A stretch of 64,000 nucleotides of DNA from an uncultured Acidovorax sp. (GCA_913774625.1 CAJYHL010000061.1:35106-99105), one strand, 5' to 3'. Positions 8,545 to 18,103 are shown, counted from the stretch's first letter. The notes: generated from the sequence alone by a model not told the origin. Translations and numbers: made by a program.

Positions 8545-9213
8545 ATGCCGGGCCATGAAGAACTGGAAGGCGCGGGCGGCGCGGGGCTGGATGCCGACGT
8601 GCCCGTGTGGGCGGTCTTCGGCGACCTGATGGCCGGCGCGCTGGGCGCGTTCGCGCTGATCCTGGTGGCCGCGCTGGGCATGCAGATGGACCTGAGCGAA
8701 CGCCTGAAGACCGAGCAGCGCCAGCGCGAGGCGCAGACCCAGCGCCTGCAGACGCTGGAGCAGGCCCTGGCCGGGCCGCTGGCGGGCGGGCGCGTCACGC
8801 TGGTGGACGGGCGCATCGGCATCAGCGGCAGCGTGCTGTTCGCGCTCAATTCCAACGAGCTGCAGCCCGAGGGGCGGCAGTTGCTCAGCAGCCTGTCGGG
8901 CCCGCTCGCCAGCTACCTGCGCCAGCGCGGCGAGATCCTGATGGTGAGCGGCTTCACCGACGACCAGCCGCTCAGGGACGGCAACCGCTTCGCCGACAAC
9001 TGGGAGCTGTCGGCCCAGCGTGCCCTCACGGTGACGCGCACGCTGATCGAAGCCGGCGTGCCCGCATCCAGCGTGTTCGCCGCGGCCTTCGGCGCAGAGC
9101 AGGCGGTGGCTTCCAACGCCGACGCCGCCGGCCGCGCCCGCAACCGCCGCGTGGAGATGGCGCCCATGCCCCGGCCGGCGCGCAGCGATGCGCAGGCGCA
9201 GACCGCGCGCTGA
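8545..9213 (+). CDS. MotB/OmpA-like protein, partner of the DUF802 stator
   Basis: A 222-residue protein with a short cytoplasmic N-terminus, one membrane helix (about residues 23-45), a short coiled coil (50-75) and a C-terminal OmpA-type peptidoglycan-binding domain (about 92-206). The helix begins PVWAVFGDLMAGALGAF; the aspartate D27 sits where MotB and related proteins have their proton-carrying Asp (F-x-D-x-M pattern). The OmpA domain shows GFTDD (136-140), LSAQRA (155-160) and NRRVEM (200-205), the residues that hold diaminopimelate. With the upstream MotA-like protein it would form an ion-driven, wall-anchored stator. It starts 4 bases after the DUF802 stop. Confidence 0.85.
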   Translation: MPGHEELEGAGGAGLDADVPVWAVFGDLMAGALGAFALILVAALGMQMDLSERLKTEQRQREAQTQRLQTLEQALAGPLAGGRVTLVDGRIGISGSVLFALNSNELQPEGRQLLSSLSGPLASYLRQRGEILMVSGFTDDQPLRDGNRFADNWELSAQRALTVTRTLIEAGVPASSVFAAAFGAEQAVASNADAAGRARNRRVEMAPMPRPARSDAQAQTAR

Positions 9214-9228
9214 ACGCAGGCCGCTGCC

Positions 9229-10068
9229 ATGCAAGAGCTTTCCTCCCAGGACTGCGCCGCGCCCGACGATTGGGCCGCGCAGCTGGCCGTCTGGCACGCC
9301 CAGGGCGGCCACCGGCTGGAACCCGTGCGCTTCGCCCTGGTCGAGGCGCTGGCACGGCGCGCCGGCAGCCACCAGGGCGCGGTGCGGCAGCTGCTGGACG
9401 CCCGGCTGCGCACGCTGGCGGCCGATCTGCGCGTGCGGCTGGCCGGGCGCACGGGTGGCTTGGCCGCGGAGCCGGCGGCCGTTGCGCCCGCCGCCACAGC
9501 CGAGCCAGCCGCGCGCGGCCGTCTGGGCCAACTGGCCGACCTGCTGGCAGGCGTGGCCGAGCCTGCGGCAGCGAGGGGCGCAGTGGATACGGCGGCCCCG
9601 GGCAGCCCCGTGGCGCCAGCAGCCCCCGCCCACGCCCGCGGCGGAAGGCACTCATCGTCCCGCCAGCGCATGCCGGCCGCCGCGCCCGAGGTGCCGGCCA
9701 TGGCGGTGCTGGAGGCCGCGCCCCAGGTGCTGCCCAGCGCGGCGCGCTCGGGGCCGGCCGCGCCTGCGGCGCTGGAGCTGGCAGCCGTGCGGCGCTTTCG
9801 CGGCACCTGGTCGCGCCTGTCGGCCGAAGAGCGGCTGCGCCAGACCCTGGCCCAGGTGCCGCCCCAGGCCGGGCCGCTGAACGCGCTGCATCTGCTGCAC
9901 CGCGCCCTGGTGGGCATGCACGGCATTTCACCCGACTACCTGCAGCACTTCGTCGCCCAGGTGGACGCGCTGCTGTGGCTGGAACAGGTGCAGGCCGCCT
10001 CGCTGCCCGTGGCCCGCCCGCGTGCCGCCGGCGCCACGCGCCGCAAGCCGGTGGTGCGCAAGCGGTAG
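9229..10068 (+). CDS. DUF2894 family protein, last gene of stator-like operon
   Basis: A 279-residue soluble protein. The N-terminus (DDWAAQLAVWHAQGGHRLEPVRF) and the C-terminal conserved block (GPLNALHLLHRALVGMHGIS, then YLQHFVAQVDALLWLEQ) match the DUF2894 family as I recall it; the middle (about 80-180) is low-complexity Ala/Pro and probably disordered. The last residues are basic (RKPVVRKR). Function is unknown. It begins 15 bases after the MotB-like gene on the same strand and closes the four-gene unit; co-conservation of these four domains suggests one complex. Confidence 0.75.
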   Translation: MQELSSQDCAAPDDWAAQLAVWHAQGGHRLEPVRFALVEALARRAGSHQGAVRQLLDARLRTLAADLRVRLAGRTGGLAAEPAAVAPAATAEPAARGRLGQLADLLAGVAEPAAARGAVDTAAPGSPVAPAAPAHARGGRHSSSRQRMPAAAPEVPAMAVLEAAPQVLPSAARSGPAAPAALELAAVRRFRGTWSRLSAEERLRQTLAQVPPQAGPLNALHLLHRALVGMHGISPDYLQHFVAQVDALLWLEQVQAASLPVARPRAAGATRRKPVVRKR

Positions 10069-10107
10069 AGGAAGGGAAGGCCCTCGAGCGGCGCCCGCAA
10101 GCCGTGC

Positions 10108-10476
10108 TCAGCGCGGCGTCTGCGGCGGCAGGCCGGTGATCCAGGTCGCCAGCACGGCGGCCTCGCCGGGCGAGACCTGGGGCTGGCGCGGCATGATGAC
10201 GCGGCCCCATTCGCCCACGCTGCCCTGGCGGATGCGGCCGGCCAGCCGTTCGGCGGCGCCCGGGTCCGTGCGATAGCGGTCCGCCACCTGCTGGAAGGCC
10301 GGGCCCACGTAATGGCGCACCACGTCGTGGCAGCGCAGGCAGCCCTTGTCCTTGGCCAGCGCCCGGCCCGCAGGCAGGTCGGCCGACCACGCGCCCGCCT
10401 GGAGCAGCAGGGCCGCAGCGGCCGGCACGAGGCAGCGGGCTCCCGGTGCGAGGCGGGCGGGCGAGGGCAGATGCAT
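10108..10476 (-). CDS. Class I c-type cytochrome (c551/c552-like)
   Basis: A 122-residue secreted protein with a signal peptide (to about residue 31, AWSA|DLP) and a single haem-binding CLRCH motif at C46, C49 and H50. Methionine 95, in GRVIMPRQP, is the likely second axial ligand. Size and the layout K-x-GCLRCH...VGPAF...GRVIMP...LATWITGL are those of small periplasmic electron-carrier cytochromes such as c551/c552. Partner enzymes are not encoded nearby. The ATG at 10476 is chosen because it gives a proper signal peptide; upstream in-frame sequence crosses a terminator hairpin. Confidence 0.88.
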   Translation of the reverse strand: MHLPSPARLAPGARCLVPAAAALLLQAGAWSADLPAGRALAKDKGCLRCHDVVRHYVGPAFQQVADRYRTDPGAAERLAGRIRQGSVGEWGRVIMPRQPQVSPGEAAVLATWITGLPPQTPR

Positions 10477-10546
10477 GGTGGGCGGCGAAAGGGTGCGCAG
10501 ACCCTGATTTTGATCCTCGGCAGCCGGCCCGGCATGGCGGACACGG

Positions 10547-10585
10547 AAAAAAGCCCCCTGCACCCATGTCCTGGGTGCCGGGGGC
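10547..10585 (-). terminator. Intrinsic terminator after the DUF1090 gene
   Basis: Read on the minus strand, a 13-bp stem with one mismatch (GCCCCCGGCACCC against GGGTGCAGGGGGC, 7-base loop) is followed by six T residues. It lies 40 bases beyond the DUF1090 stop and before the cytochrome gene, so it separates the two units. Confidence 0.9.
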
Positions 10586-10624
10586 CTGCATCGCGTGGGC
10601 GCAGCCATGTCGGCTGCGGCAGCG

Positions 10625-11086
10625 TCAGGGCTTGGCCGGGGCGGGCGGCTGGCCGCCGTTCTCCGGCTTCGGCTGCGCCGGCTTGGGCTTCTGCTTCTGT
10701 TCCTTCTTCGCCGCGTCGCGCTTCAGGCGCTCCAGTTCCGCCTGGGCCTTCTTGAGCTCGGCGCGGGCCTTGGCGCCATCGCCCTTGCCGTCCTTTTCGG
10801 CCGCATCCACGGCCTTCTGCGCCTGCGTCACCTTCTTTTCCTGGGTGCTGATGCGGCGTTCGCTCATCACGCGCTCGCCGGGTTCGCTGCAGCTCACGGC
10901 GAGTTCGCCCCGGGCGCGCTCCAGCGACACCGCATGGGCGTCCTTGCCGGCGGACTTGGCTTTCTCCATCTCGCTGGTGAGGCCCGCGCGCTTCTGGGCA
11001 CAGTCGTCGGGGTCGGCCGGCTGGGCCAGGGACAGGGCGGAAGCCGACAGGGCGGCGATGGCGATCAGGGCGGGGGCGAATTTCAT
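10625..11086 (-). CDS. DUF1090 periplasmic protein (YqjC-like)
   Basis: A 153-residue protein with a signal peptide (MKFAPALIAIAALSASALSLA) and a short mature domain with two cysteines (C-x22-30 spacing, DDCAQKRAGL and LAVSCSEPG), followed by a long Lys/Ala/Glu-rich helix and a Pro-rich tail (KPKPAQPKPENGG). This is the DUF1090 layout, of which E. coli YqjC is a member; function of the family is not established. It stands alone, divergent from the histidine kinase gene, with its own terminator. Confidence 0.8.
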   Translation of the reverse strand: MKFAPALIAIAALSASALSLAQPADPDDCAQKRAGLTSEMEKAKSAGKDAHAVSLERARGELAVSCSEPGERVMSERRISTQEKKVTQAQKAVDAAEKDGKGDGAKARAELKKAQAELERLKRDAAKKEQKQKPKPAQPKPENGGQPPAPAKP

Positions 11087-11333
11087 GGAAGGCCTCGTGC
11101 AGGAAGATGCGGGCGAGCTTGTCACGCAGCCTGCGGGCCGCCCGTCGGACGACGGCGCATCGGCGCGCAAGGCGCTGCCATGCGGGCGCGGGCCGCCGCC
11201 TGCCTGCGCGGGCGAAGGGACTTCGCTGCGCGCATCGGGCTTCCACATTAGACTTTCGGGCTGCCGGCGGGCTTCGATGCGCGCCGCTCCCGTCCTGCCC
11301 GGCTTCCGCCCTCCGTCCCTCCCTTCCGCATCC

Positions 11334-13445
11334 ATGTCCGTTTCCAGCGCATCGCCCACCGACTTTCCCAAGGCCCCCGGCCGGGTGAGCGCGAAGCTGC
11401 GGGCGCACGGCTGGAGCGGCCATCCGCTGGGCCCGGTGGCGCAATGGCCGCTGGCGCTGAGGCTGGCGGTGGAGTCGATGCTGGCCACGCACATCCCGAC
11501 CTGCCTGATGTGGGGCGAGGAGCATTTCTTTTTCTACAACGATGCCTACGGCATCATCCTGGGCGAGAAGCCCGAGGCGCTGGGCCTGCCGGCGCGGCAG
11601 GTGTGGTCCGAGGTCTGGGCCGACATCGAGCCGCTGGTGCAGCGCACCTATGGCGGCGAAGCCATCTTCATCGAGGACTATCCGCTCGACATCCACCGCC
11701 ACGGCGTGCCCGAGCGGGCCTATTTCACCTTCTGCTACAGCCCGCTGCGCGACGAGCACGGCGAGATACGCGGCCTGGTGGACACGGTGATGGAGACCAC
11801 CGGCAAGGTGCTGGCCGAAACCCGCCTGCGCGAGCAGAACGCGTCGCTGGAGAACCTGGTGGCGGCCCGCACCGCCGACCGCAACCGGCTCTGGCAGAAC
11901 TCCGACGCGCTGCTGTTCGTGGCACGCTTCGACGGCGTGATCGTCACCGTCAACCCAGGCTGGACCGCGGCCCTGGGCTGGCCCGAGGAGGAGACCGTGG
12001 GGCGCCATGTCCTCTCCTTCGCCCACCCCGACGAGACCGGCACCGTGCTGGGCGAGCTGCAGCGCCTGCGCGATGGCGCGGAGCGCAGCGAATCCACGCT
12101 GCAATTTCGCCACCGCGACGGCTCCGAGCGCTGCATCGTCTGGACCGCCGTGCCCGCCGACGGCTTCCTGCAGTGCGTGGGCCGCGACATCACCCAGGAG
12201 CGTGCCCAGGCCCAGGCCCTGCACGACGCGGAAGAGCGCCTGCGCCAGAGCCAGAAGATGGAGGCCGTGGGCCAGCTCACGGGCGGCATCGCGCACGACC
12301 TGAACAACATGCTGCAGGGCATCGTCCTGCCGCTGCAGCTCATCCGCCAGCGCGTGGCCCAGCAGCGCTACGGCGACGTGAGCCGCTATGTGGACGCGGG
12401 GCTGGCCTCGGCCCGCCGCGCCGGCTCGCTCACGCAGCGGCTGCTGGCCTTCTCGCGCCGCCAGCCGCTGGACTCGCGCCCGGTAGACCTGGGCGAATCG
12501 CTGCGGGGCCTGGAAACGGTGCTGCGCACCACCTGCGGCGAGAACATCGCCCTGGCCATGGAACTGCAGGAAGACTGCTGGCGCGCGCTGACCGATGCCC
12601 ACCAGTTCGAGAGCGCCATCCTGAACCTGGCCATCAACGCCCGGGACGCCATGCCCCAGGGCGGGGAACTGCGCATCAGCGTGCGCAACTGCTCGCTGGG
12701 CGAGCAGCAGGCCCGCCAGCATCAGGGGCTGGAGCCCGGCGACTACGTGTGCGTGACGGTGGCCGACACCGGCACCGGCATGCCGCGCGACGTGATCGAG
12801 CGCGCCTTCGACCCCTTCTTCACCACCAAGCCCATAGGCCAGGGCACGGGCCTGGGCCTGTCGATGATCTACGGCTACATGCGCCAGACGGGCGGCCTGG
12901 CCGTGATCGACAGCACCGAAGGCGAGGGCACGCGCGTGCATCTCTACTTCGTGCGCACCGAGGCGGACAAGGCCGAGGAGCGGCACGAGGTGCTGGACAG
13001 CCAGCCCGCCGACAAGCGCCCCGATTCCGTGCTGGTGGTCGAAGACGACGACACGGTGCGCCTGCTGGCGGTGGAGCTGCTGCGCGACATGGGTTTCCAG
13101 GTCATGCAGGCGGCCAGCGGCACCGAGGCCATGGCCCTGCTGTCGGGCGCGCTGCATTTCGACCTGCTGCTGTCCGACGTGGGCCTGCCGGGCCCGAACG
13201 GCCGCCAGGTGGCCGACTTCTCCCGCGAGAAGCTGCCCGGCATCCGCGTGATCCTGATGACCGGCTATGCCGAGCAGGCCGCCATGAACCCGAACTTCCT
13301 GGGCCCGCAGATGGAGTTGCTGGTCAAGCCCTTCGACGCGCAGGCGCTGGTGTCCAAGGTGCGCGCCGTCATGGGCATGGAGCCGGCCCCCGCTGCCGAC
13401 GAGCGCAGCGAAGCCGGGAGCGGCCAGGCGTATTCGGGCTTCTGA
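11334..13445 (+). CDS. Hybrid sensor histidine kinase with two PAS domains and receiver
   Basis: A 703-residue cytoplasmic protein without membrane segments. In order: an N-terminal PAS-like domain (about 40-155), a second PAS domain (about 185-290), a phospho-acceptor helix with [15 protein letters not shown] (H321), an ATPase domain with N-box [10 protein letters not shown] (431-440), DTGTGM and GQGTGLGLS, and a C-terminal receiver domain with phospho-acceptor D615 ([10 protein letters not shown]) and the KPF lysine. Such soluble hybrid kinases sense cytoplasmic or small-molecule cues; the ligand is unknown and no cognate regulator is adjacent. The start at 11334 is preferred over an ATG at 11277 because the conserved sequence begins shortly after it; this is not certain. 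Confidence 0.85.
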   Translation: MSVSSASPTDFPKAPGRVSAKLRAHGWSGHPLGPVAQWPLALRLAVESMLATHIPTCLMWGEEHFFFYNDAYGIILGEKPEALGLPARQVWSEVWADIEPLVQRTYGGEAIFIEDYPLDIHRHGVPERAYFTFCYSPLRDEHGEIRGLVDTVMETTGKVLAETRLREQNASLENLVAARTADRNRLWQNSDALLFVARFDGVIVTVNPGWTAALGWPEEETVGRHVLSFAHPDETGTVLGELQRLRDGAERSESTLQFRHRDGSERCIVWTAVPADGFLQCVGRDITQERAQAQALHDAEERLRQSQKMEAVGQLTGGIAHDLNNMLQGIVLPLQLIRQRVAQQRYGDVSRYVDAGLASARRAGSLTQRLLAFSRRQPLDSRPVDLGESLRGLETVLRTTCGENIALAMELQEDCWRALTDAHQFESAILNLAINARDAMPQGGELRISVRNCSLGEQQARQHQGLEPGDYVCVTVADTGTGMPRDVIERAFDPFFTTKPIGQGTGLGLSMIYGYMRQTGGLAVIDSTEGEGTRVHLYFVRTEADKAEERHEVLDSQPADKRPDSVLVVEDDDTVRLLAVELLRDMGFQVMQAASGTEAMALLSGALHFDLLLSDVGLPGPNGRQVADFSREKLPGIRVILMTGYAEQAAMNPNFLGPQMELLVKPFDAQALVSKVRAVMGMEPAPAADERSEAGSGQAYSGF

Positions 13446-13669
13446 AACCTTCGGGAGGTGGCGGGGCAAAGCCTCTGCGCATCTGCGGGGTTTCGGCCTG
13501 CAGCCCTTTGTGCAGAAACGCATGCAGCTATGATTAGCGTAGCAGCGTGTTGGGCGTAAGAGGCCGCCGGCACGGCGAAATAACCGCAGCCCATAACCAC
13601 CCAACGATTCGGTCGTTGCCCTGGAACCCGGCCAGCCCGTACATTTCACCCCCTTCACGCATCCGTACT

Positions 13670-13718
13670 GCGCCGCTGCCGGCAGGCCCTGGCTTGCCGG
13701 GCGGCGCTTTGTTTTTCC
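13670..13718 (+). terminator. Terminator-like hairpin in the metN leader
   Basis: A GC-rich stem of 7 + 6 bp (GCGCCGC with GCGGCGC, CCGGCA with TGCCGG, a two-base bulge and a 10-base loop) is followed by TTTGTTTTTCC. It ends only 14 bases before the metN start codon, inside a 287-base gene-free leader (13446-13732) that contains no other recognisable gene. Its place suggests control by premature termination, or the end of a short leader RNA. Confidence 0.6.
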
Positions 13719-13732
13719 TTTCGCGGGCATTC

Positions 13733-14800
13733 ATGATCGACTTACGGGGTATCACCCAGATTTACCAGGGCCCACAAGGCCCGGTGGAGGCGCTGCGCGG
13801 CATCGACCTGCACATCGAGCCGGGCGAGGTCTTCGGCATCATCGGCAAGAGCGGAGCGGGCAAGAGCTCGCTGGTGCGCGTCATCAACCTGCTCAACCGG
13901 CCCACCACGGGCCAGGTCATCGTGGCCGGGCACGACCTGGCGCAGATGGACGAGGCCCGGCTGCGCGAGGCGCGGCGGGGCATCGGCATGGTGTTCCAGC
14001 ACTTCAACCTGCTGTCGTCGCGCACGGTGTTCGGCAACGCCGCGCTGCCGCTGGAGCTGGCCGGCATGGACCGCGCCGCCATCCGAGAGCGCGTGAACCC
14101 GCTGCTGGAGCTGGTGGGCCTGTCGCATCTGGCGGACCGCTACCCCGCGCAGATCAGCGGCGGGCAGAAGCAGCGCGTGGGCATCGCCCGGGCGCTGGCC
14201 AGCCGGCCGCAGGTGCTGCTGTCGGACGAGGCCACCTCGGCGCTGGACCCGGAGACCACGCGCTCCATCCTCGCGCTGCTGCGGCAGGTCAACCGCGAGC
14301 TGGGCCTGACGGTGGTGCTCATCACCCACCAGATGCAGGTCATCAAGCAGGTGGCCGACCGCGTGGCCGTGATCGACGCCGGCCGCATCGTGGAGCAGGG
14401 CCCGGTGCTGGAGGTGTTCACCCGCCCGCAGCAGGCCATCACCAAAAGCCTGATCGACGAGATCGTGCCGCAGGAGCTGCCCGCCAGCGTGCTGGACCAT
14501 GTACGCCACCTAGCCTCGCAGCTGCCCGCGCACGAGACGGGCGAGCTGCTGCGCCTTTCGTATTCGGGCGAGCGCGCCTACCAGCCCATCCTGTCGCGCC
14601 TGATCCGCGAGCACGGGCTGGATCTCTCCATCCTGCACGGGCAGATCGACGAGATCCAGAGCCAGACCTTCGGCTCGCTGGCGGTCTATGTGAGCGGCGA
14701 GGGCGCACGCCTGGCGGCGGCGGTGGCGCAGCTGCGCGCCGAGGGCGTGCTGGTCGATGAAGTGAAGGTGGTGTCCGCCGGCGCGGGCATGGAGGGCTGA
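13733..14800 (+). CDS. metN: Methionine ABC transporter ATP-binding protein MetN
   Basis: A 355-residue ABC ATPase with Walker A (GKSGAGKSS, residues 38-46), signature [15 protein letters not shown], and Walker [12 protein letters not shown]. The distinctive C-terminal extension (about residues 265-350, with [16 protein letters not shown]) is the NIL domain, which in MetN binds methionine and inhibits transport from the cytoplasmic side. The length and NIL domain separate it from general polar amino-acid ATPases. MetI follows after 5 bases; the binding protein gene metQ follows after an intervening chemoreceptor gene. The start at 13733 aligns with the family N-terminus [11 protein letters not shown]. 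Confidence 0.95.
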   Translation: MIDLRGITQIYQGPQGPVEALRGIDLHIEPGEVFGIIGKSGAGKSSLVRVINLLNRPTTGQVIVAGHDLAQMDEARLREARRGIGMVFQHFNLLSSRTVFGNAALPLELAGMDRAAIRERVNPLLELVGLSHLADRYPAQISGGQKQRVGIARALASRPQVLLSDEATSALDPETTRSILALLRQVNRELGLTVVLITHQMQVIKQVADRVAVIDAGRIVEQGPVLEVFTRPQQAITKSLIDEIVPQELPASVLDHVRHLASQLPAHETGELLRLSYSGERAYQPILSRLIREHGLDLSILHGQIDEIQSQTFGSLAVYVSGEGARLAAAVAQLRAEGVLVDEVKVVSAGAGMEG

Positions 14801-14805
14801 GGGCG

Positions 14806-15471
14806 ATGTTCGAGAACTTTTCCGAAATGATGGTCGAGCTGTTCGTCACCTCGCTGTGGGAGACGCTCATCATGGTGGGCATCTCCGGCCTTGCGGGCGC
14901 GCTCATCGGCATCCCGCTGGGCGTCTTCCTGCGGCTGACCGACCGGGGCGGCGTGCTGGAGAACGGCGCCGTCAACAAGACCGTGGGCTGGATCGTGAAC
15001 GCCGTGCGCTCGACGCCGTTCATCATCCTGCTGGTGGCGATCATCCCGCTCACGCGCTTCATCACCGGCTCGTCCATCGGCACGGCCGCCGCCGTGGTGC
15101 CGCTCACCATCGCCGCCGCGCCCTTCGTCGCGCGGCTGGTGGAAGCCTCGCTGCGCGAGGTGGACAACGGCCTGATCGAGGCCGCCCAGGCCATGGGGGC
15201 GACCACCTGGCAGATCGTCTGGAAGGTGCTGCTGCCCGAGGCGCTGCCCGGCATCGTGGCGGGCCTGACCATCACCTTCGTCAGCCTCACGGGCTATTCG
15301 GCCATGGCCGGCGCCATCGGCGGCGGCGGCCTGGGCGACCTGGGCATCCGCTATGGCTACCAGCGCTTCCTGCCGGACATCATGCTGGCCGTGGTGGTGG
15401 TGCTGATCTTCTTCGTGCAGGCCGTGCAGAGCCTGGGCGACTGGGCGGTGCGGCGCCTGAGCCATCGCTGA
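14806..15471 (+). CDS. metI: Methionine ABC transporter permease MetI
   Basis: A 221-residue inner-membrane permease with about five transmembrane segments, starting MFENFSEMMVELF as MetI proteins do. The cytoplasmic coupling loop is visible as EAAQAMGATTWQIVWKVLLP (EAA motif). The C-terminal part (GLTITFVSLTGYSAMAGAIG) is highly typical of MetI. It starts 5 bases after metN and would form the MetN2-MetI2 importer of L- and D-methionine. Confidence 0.95.
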   Translation: MFENFSEMMVELFVTSLWETLIMVGISGLAGALIGIPLGVFLRLTDRGGVLENGAVNKTVGWIVNAVRSTPFIILLVAIIPLTRFITGSSIGTAAAVVPLTIAAAPFVARLVEASLREVDNGLIEAAQAMGATTWQIVWKVLLPEALPGIVAGLTITFVSLTGYSAMAGAIGGGGLGDLGIRYGYQRFLPDIMLAVVVVLIFFVQAVQSLGDWAVRRLSHR

Positions 15472-15570
15472 CTCTCTGCGGTCCATCGCCGCGATAGAAA
15501 TTTCCATGCGTCCGGGCCCCTAGCGCGCAAGTACCATTCCTGCAACATCTTTTTACATGGGACGAGTGGA

Positions 15571-17193
15571 ATGGGTTTTTCTCGCATGACCGTGGCCCGG
15601 CGCCTCATGGCCGCTTTCGGCCTGGTGGTGGCCTTGCTGGTGGTGGTGGTCGCCATAGCGCTGTTCAAGGTGCTGGCCATCGACCGGGCGCTCACCTCCA
15701 ACGAGGCGGAGCACGGACCCATCCAGCGCTACGCCATCAATTTCCGAGGCTCCGCGCACGACCGCTCCATCGCCGTGCGCGACGTGGTGCTGGCCGCCAC
15801 GCCCGAGGAGCGCGAACGCGAGGTGGGCTTGATCGCATCGCTGGCGGCGTTCTACGCGCAGTCCGCGGAGCCGATCGAGAAGATGCTGGCCCAGCCCGGG
15901 ACCGAGCCGCAGCTCAAGACGCTCTACGGCGACATCCGCGAACGCGAGGCCCAGGCCGTCGCCACCACGCAGCGCATCGTCGCGCTCGCCGGCAAGGACG
16001 ATGCCGCGGCACGCAGCGCCCTGTGGAGCGAGGCCAAGCCGCAGTACGTGCAGTGGCTGGCCGCCATCAACCGGCTGATCGATTTCGAGGAGGCGCGCAT
16101 CCGCGCGGCGAATGCGCAGGCGCTGTCCGAGGCCAGGAGCTTCCTGGCCGTCATGCTCACGGCGCTGGTGTTGGCCGTGGGCCTGAGCGCGCTGGTGGCC
16201 TGGGCCGTGTCGCGCAGCCTGCTGGGCCAGCTGGGGGCCGAGCCGCTCGCGCTGGCCGATGTGGCTGGCCGCGTGGCCTCGGGCGACCTGAGCCCCGTGA
16301 CGGGCGCCGATACGGCGCAACCCGGCAGCGTGCTGGCCTCGCTGGGTGGCATGCGGCACAACCTGGCCGCGGTGGTGGCGCAGGTCAGCGCCGCATCGCA
16401 GCAGGTCAGCCACGGGTCCATGGAGATCGCCCAGGGCAACGCCGGCCTGCTGCAGCGCACGGAAGAGCAGGCCCAGCACCTGCAGCACACCACCGCATCG
16501 ATGGAGCGCATGACCGTCTCGGTCAACGGCAACGCCCAGTCCGCCAGCCAAGCCACGCAGCTGGCGCAGTCGGCCAGCGCCGCTGCCGGCAAGGGCGGCA
16601 CGGTGGTGGGCGAAGTGGTGGCCACCATGGACGCGATCACCGCCAGTTCCGGCCAGATCGCCGACATCGTCGGCGTGATCGACTCCATCGCCTTCCAGAC
16701 CAATATCCTGGCGCTGAACGCCGCCGTGGAAGCGGCCCGCGCCGGCGAGCAGGGCAAGGGCTTCGCCGTCGTCGCCAGCGAGGTGCGCAGCCTGGCGCAG
16801 CGCAGCGCCCAGGCCGCCCGGGAGATCAAATCGCTCATCGACCAGAGCGTGGCCCGCGTGGGCGAGGGCGCCCGTCAGGTGGCGCAGGCCGGCTCGGCCA
16901 TGGCCGATATCGTCGAGCAGGTCGGGCGCGTGACCCAGCTCATCGCCCAGATCGACGGCGCCACCCGCGAACAGACCCACGGCATCGCCTCGGTGGGCGA
17001 GGCCGTCACCCAGCTGGATGAAGCGACCCAGCAGAATGCCGCCATGGTGGAGCAGAGCGCCGCGGCCGCCCAGGCGCTGCAGCAGCAAGCGGCGCATCTG
17101 GCTCAGGTGGTCAGCGTATTCAAGCTGGGGGCCGGTGGCGTCGGCGACAGCAGCGGTGGCGCTCACCGCCTGCCTGCGCCTGCGAGGTCGTGA
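15571..17193 (+). CDS. Methyl-accepting chemotaxis protein
   Basis: A 540-residue chemoreceptor: membrane helix 1 (about 9-32), periplasmic four-helix-type sensor (about 33-188), membrane helix 2 (about 190-212), HAMP region and a cytoplasmic signalling domain with the hairpin tip [20 protein letters not shown] and [20 protein letters not shown]. There is no C-terminal NWETF-type pentapeptide. It lies on the same strand between metI (99 bases upstream) and metQ (112 bases downstream), which is unusual. The ligand is unknown; the position suggests, but does not prove, a link with methionine or its binding protein. Confidence 0.93.
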   Translation: MGFSRMTVARRLMAAFGLVVALLVVVVAIALFKVLAIDRALTSNEAEHGPIQRYAINFRGSAHDRSIAVRDVVLAATPEEREREVGLIASLAAFYAQSAEPIEKMLAQPGTEPQLKTLYGDIREREAQAVATTQRIVALAGKDDAAARSALWSEAKPQYVQWLAAINRLIDFEEARIRAANAQALSEARSFLAVMLTALVLAVGLSALVAWAVSRSLLGQLGAEPLALADVAGRVASGDLSPVTGADTAQPGSVLASLGGMRHNLAAVVAQVSAASQQVSHGSMEIAQGNAGLLQRTEEQAQHLQHTTASMERMTVSVNGNAQSASQATQLAQSASAAAGKGGTVVGEVVATMDAITASSGQIADIVGVIDSIAFQTNILALNAAVEAARAGEQGKGFAVVASEVRSLAQRSAQAAREIKSLIDQSVARVGEGARQVAQAGSAMADIVEQVGRVTQLIAQIDGATREQTHGIASVGEAVTQLDEATQQNAAMVEQSAAAAQALQQQAAHLAQVVSVFKLGAGGVGDSSGGAHRLPAPARS

Positions 17194-17305
17194 ACCCATT
17201 CTGAGATCGTGAACACGTTCTGAGCACATGTCCATTCCGTCTTTGGCGGGCGCGCGGGGCGCGCTTACGATCGGCGGCTTTCCCTCCTTCCCAAGGTATT
17301 TCGAC

Positions 17306-18103
17306 GTGAACAAGCGTTCCCTTCTCCGCTCCTGCCTCGCCCTGTCCGCCGCCGCTGTCTTCATGCAGGGCGCACTGGCGCAGGACAAGCCCATCAAGGT
17401 CGGCGTCACCGCCGGTCCCCACGCCCAGATCATGGAGCACGTCAAGAAGATCGCCGAAAAGGACGGCCTGAAGATCCAGATCGTCGAATTCAGCGACTAC
17501 GTGCAGCCCAATGCCGCCCTGGCCGCCGGCGACCTGGACGCCAACAGCTACCAGCACAAGCCCTATCTGGACGCCCAGGTGAAGGACCGGGGCTACAAGC
17601 TGGTATCGGTGGGCTATACGGTCAACTACCCCATCGGCCTGTATTCCAAGAAGGTCAAGAAGCTCGAAGACCTGAAGGAAGGCGCGCGCTTCGGCATCCC
17701 GAACGATCCCACCAACGGCGGCCGCGTGCTGCTGGTGCTGCAGGACAAGGGCCTGATCAAGCTCAAGGACGGCGCGGGCCTGAAGGCCACGCCGCTGGAC
17801 GTGGTGAGCAACCCCAAGAAGCTGCGCTTCGTCGAGCTGGACGCCGCTCAGCTGGCACGTTCGCTGGATGACCTGGACGCCGCCGCCGTCAACACCAACT
17901 TCGCGCTGTCGGCCGGCCTGAACCCGGCCACGGACGCCATCGCGCGGGAAAGCGCCAAGAGCCCCTACGTCAACATCATCGCCGTGCGCGAGGCCGACAA
18001 GGACAAGCCCTGGGTCGCCAAGCTGCTCAAGGCCTACCAGTCCGACGACACGCGCCGCTTCATCCAGAGCGAATTCAAGGGGGCGGTGCTCGTGGGCTGG
18101 TGA
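17306..18103 (+). CDS. metQ: Methionine-binding periplasmic protein MetQ
   Basis: A 265-residue NlpA/MetQ-family binding protein. The mature sequence shows the family blocks IKVGVTAGPHAQIMEHVKKI, YVQPNAALAAGDLDANSYQH and FGIPNDPTNGGRVLLVLQ. GTG at 17306 is taken as the start: AAGG at 17293 gives a ribosome site and the result is a standard signal peptide ending GALA|QDKP. E. coli MetQ is a lipoprotein, but no good lipobox is seen here, so it is probably soluble in the periplasm. It delivers methionine to MetNI, from which it is separated by the chemoreceptor gene. Confidence 0.93.
   Translation: MNKRSLLRSCLALSAAAVFMQGALAQDKPIKVGVTAGPHAQIMEHVKKIAEKDGLKIQIVEFSDYVQPNAALAAGDLDANSYQHKPYLDAQVKDRGYKLVSVGYTVNYPIGLYSKKVKKLEDLKEGARFGIPNDPTNGGRVLLVLQDKGLIKLKDGAGLKATPLDVVSNPKKLRFVELDAAQLARSLDDLDAAAVNTNFALSAGLNPATDAIARESAKSPYVNIIAVREADKDKPWVAKLLKAYQSDDTRRFIQSEFKGAVLVGW

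Noticed and set aside
5172-8855. Very long open frame on the minus strand (over 1200 codons) opposite the DUF802 gene
   Set aside because: It is antisense to a gene with clear membrane motifs and repeats. Long stop-free antisense frames are normal at this G+C content, and its product is a low-complexity Gly/Gln/Arg/Leu-rich sequence.
4810-10068. Assignment of the stator-like operon as a Zorya phage-defence system
   Set aside because: The MotA/MotB-like pair resembles ZorAB in shape, but no ZorC, ZorD or ZorE effector is adjacent. The neighbours DUF3348 and DUF2894 are not Zorya components.
9936-13730. Minus-strand open frame of about 1260 codons across the DUF2894, cytochrome, DUF1090 and histidine kinase region
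   Set aside because: It crosses several well-supported genes in both directions and a terminator hairpin. Its amino-acid composition is biased like other high-GC shadow frames.
13446-13732. Known SAM or SAH riboswitch upstream of metN
   Set aside because: No conserved core sequence of the SAM-I, SAM-II or SAH classes was recognised. Only a terminator-like hairpin is supported.
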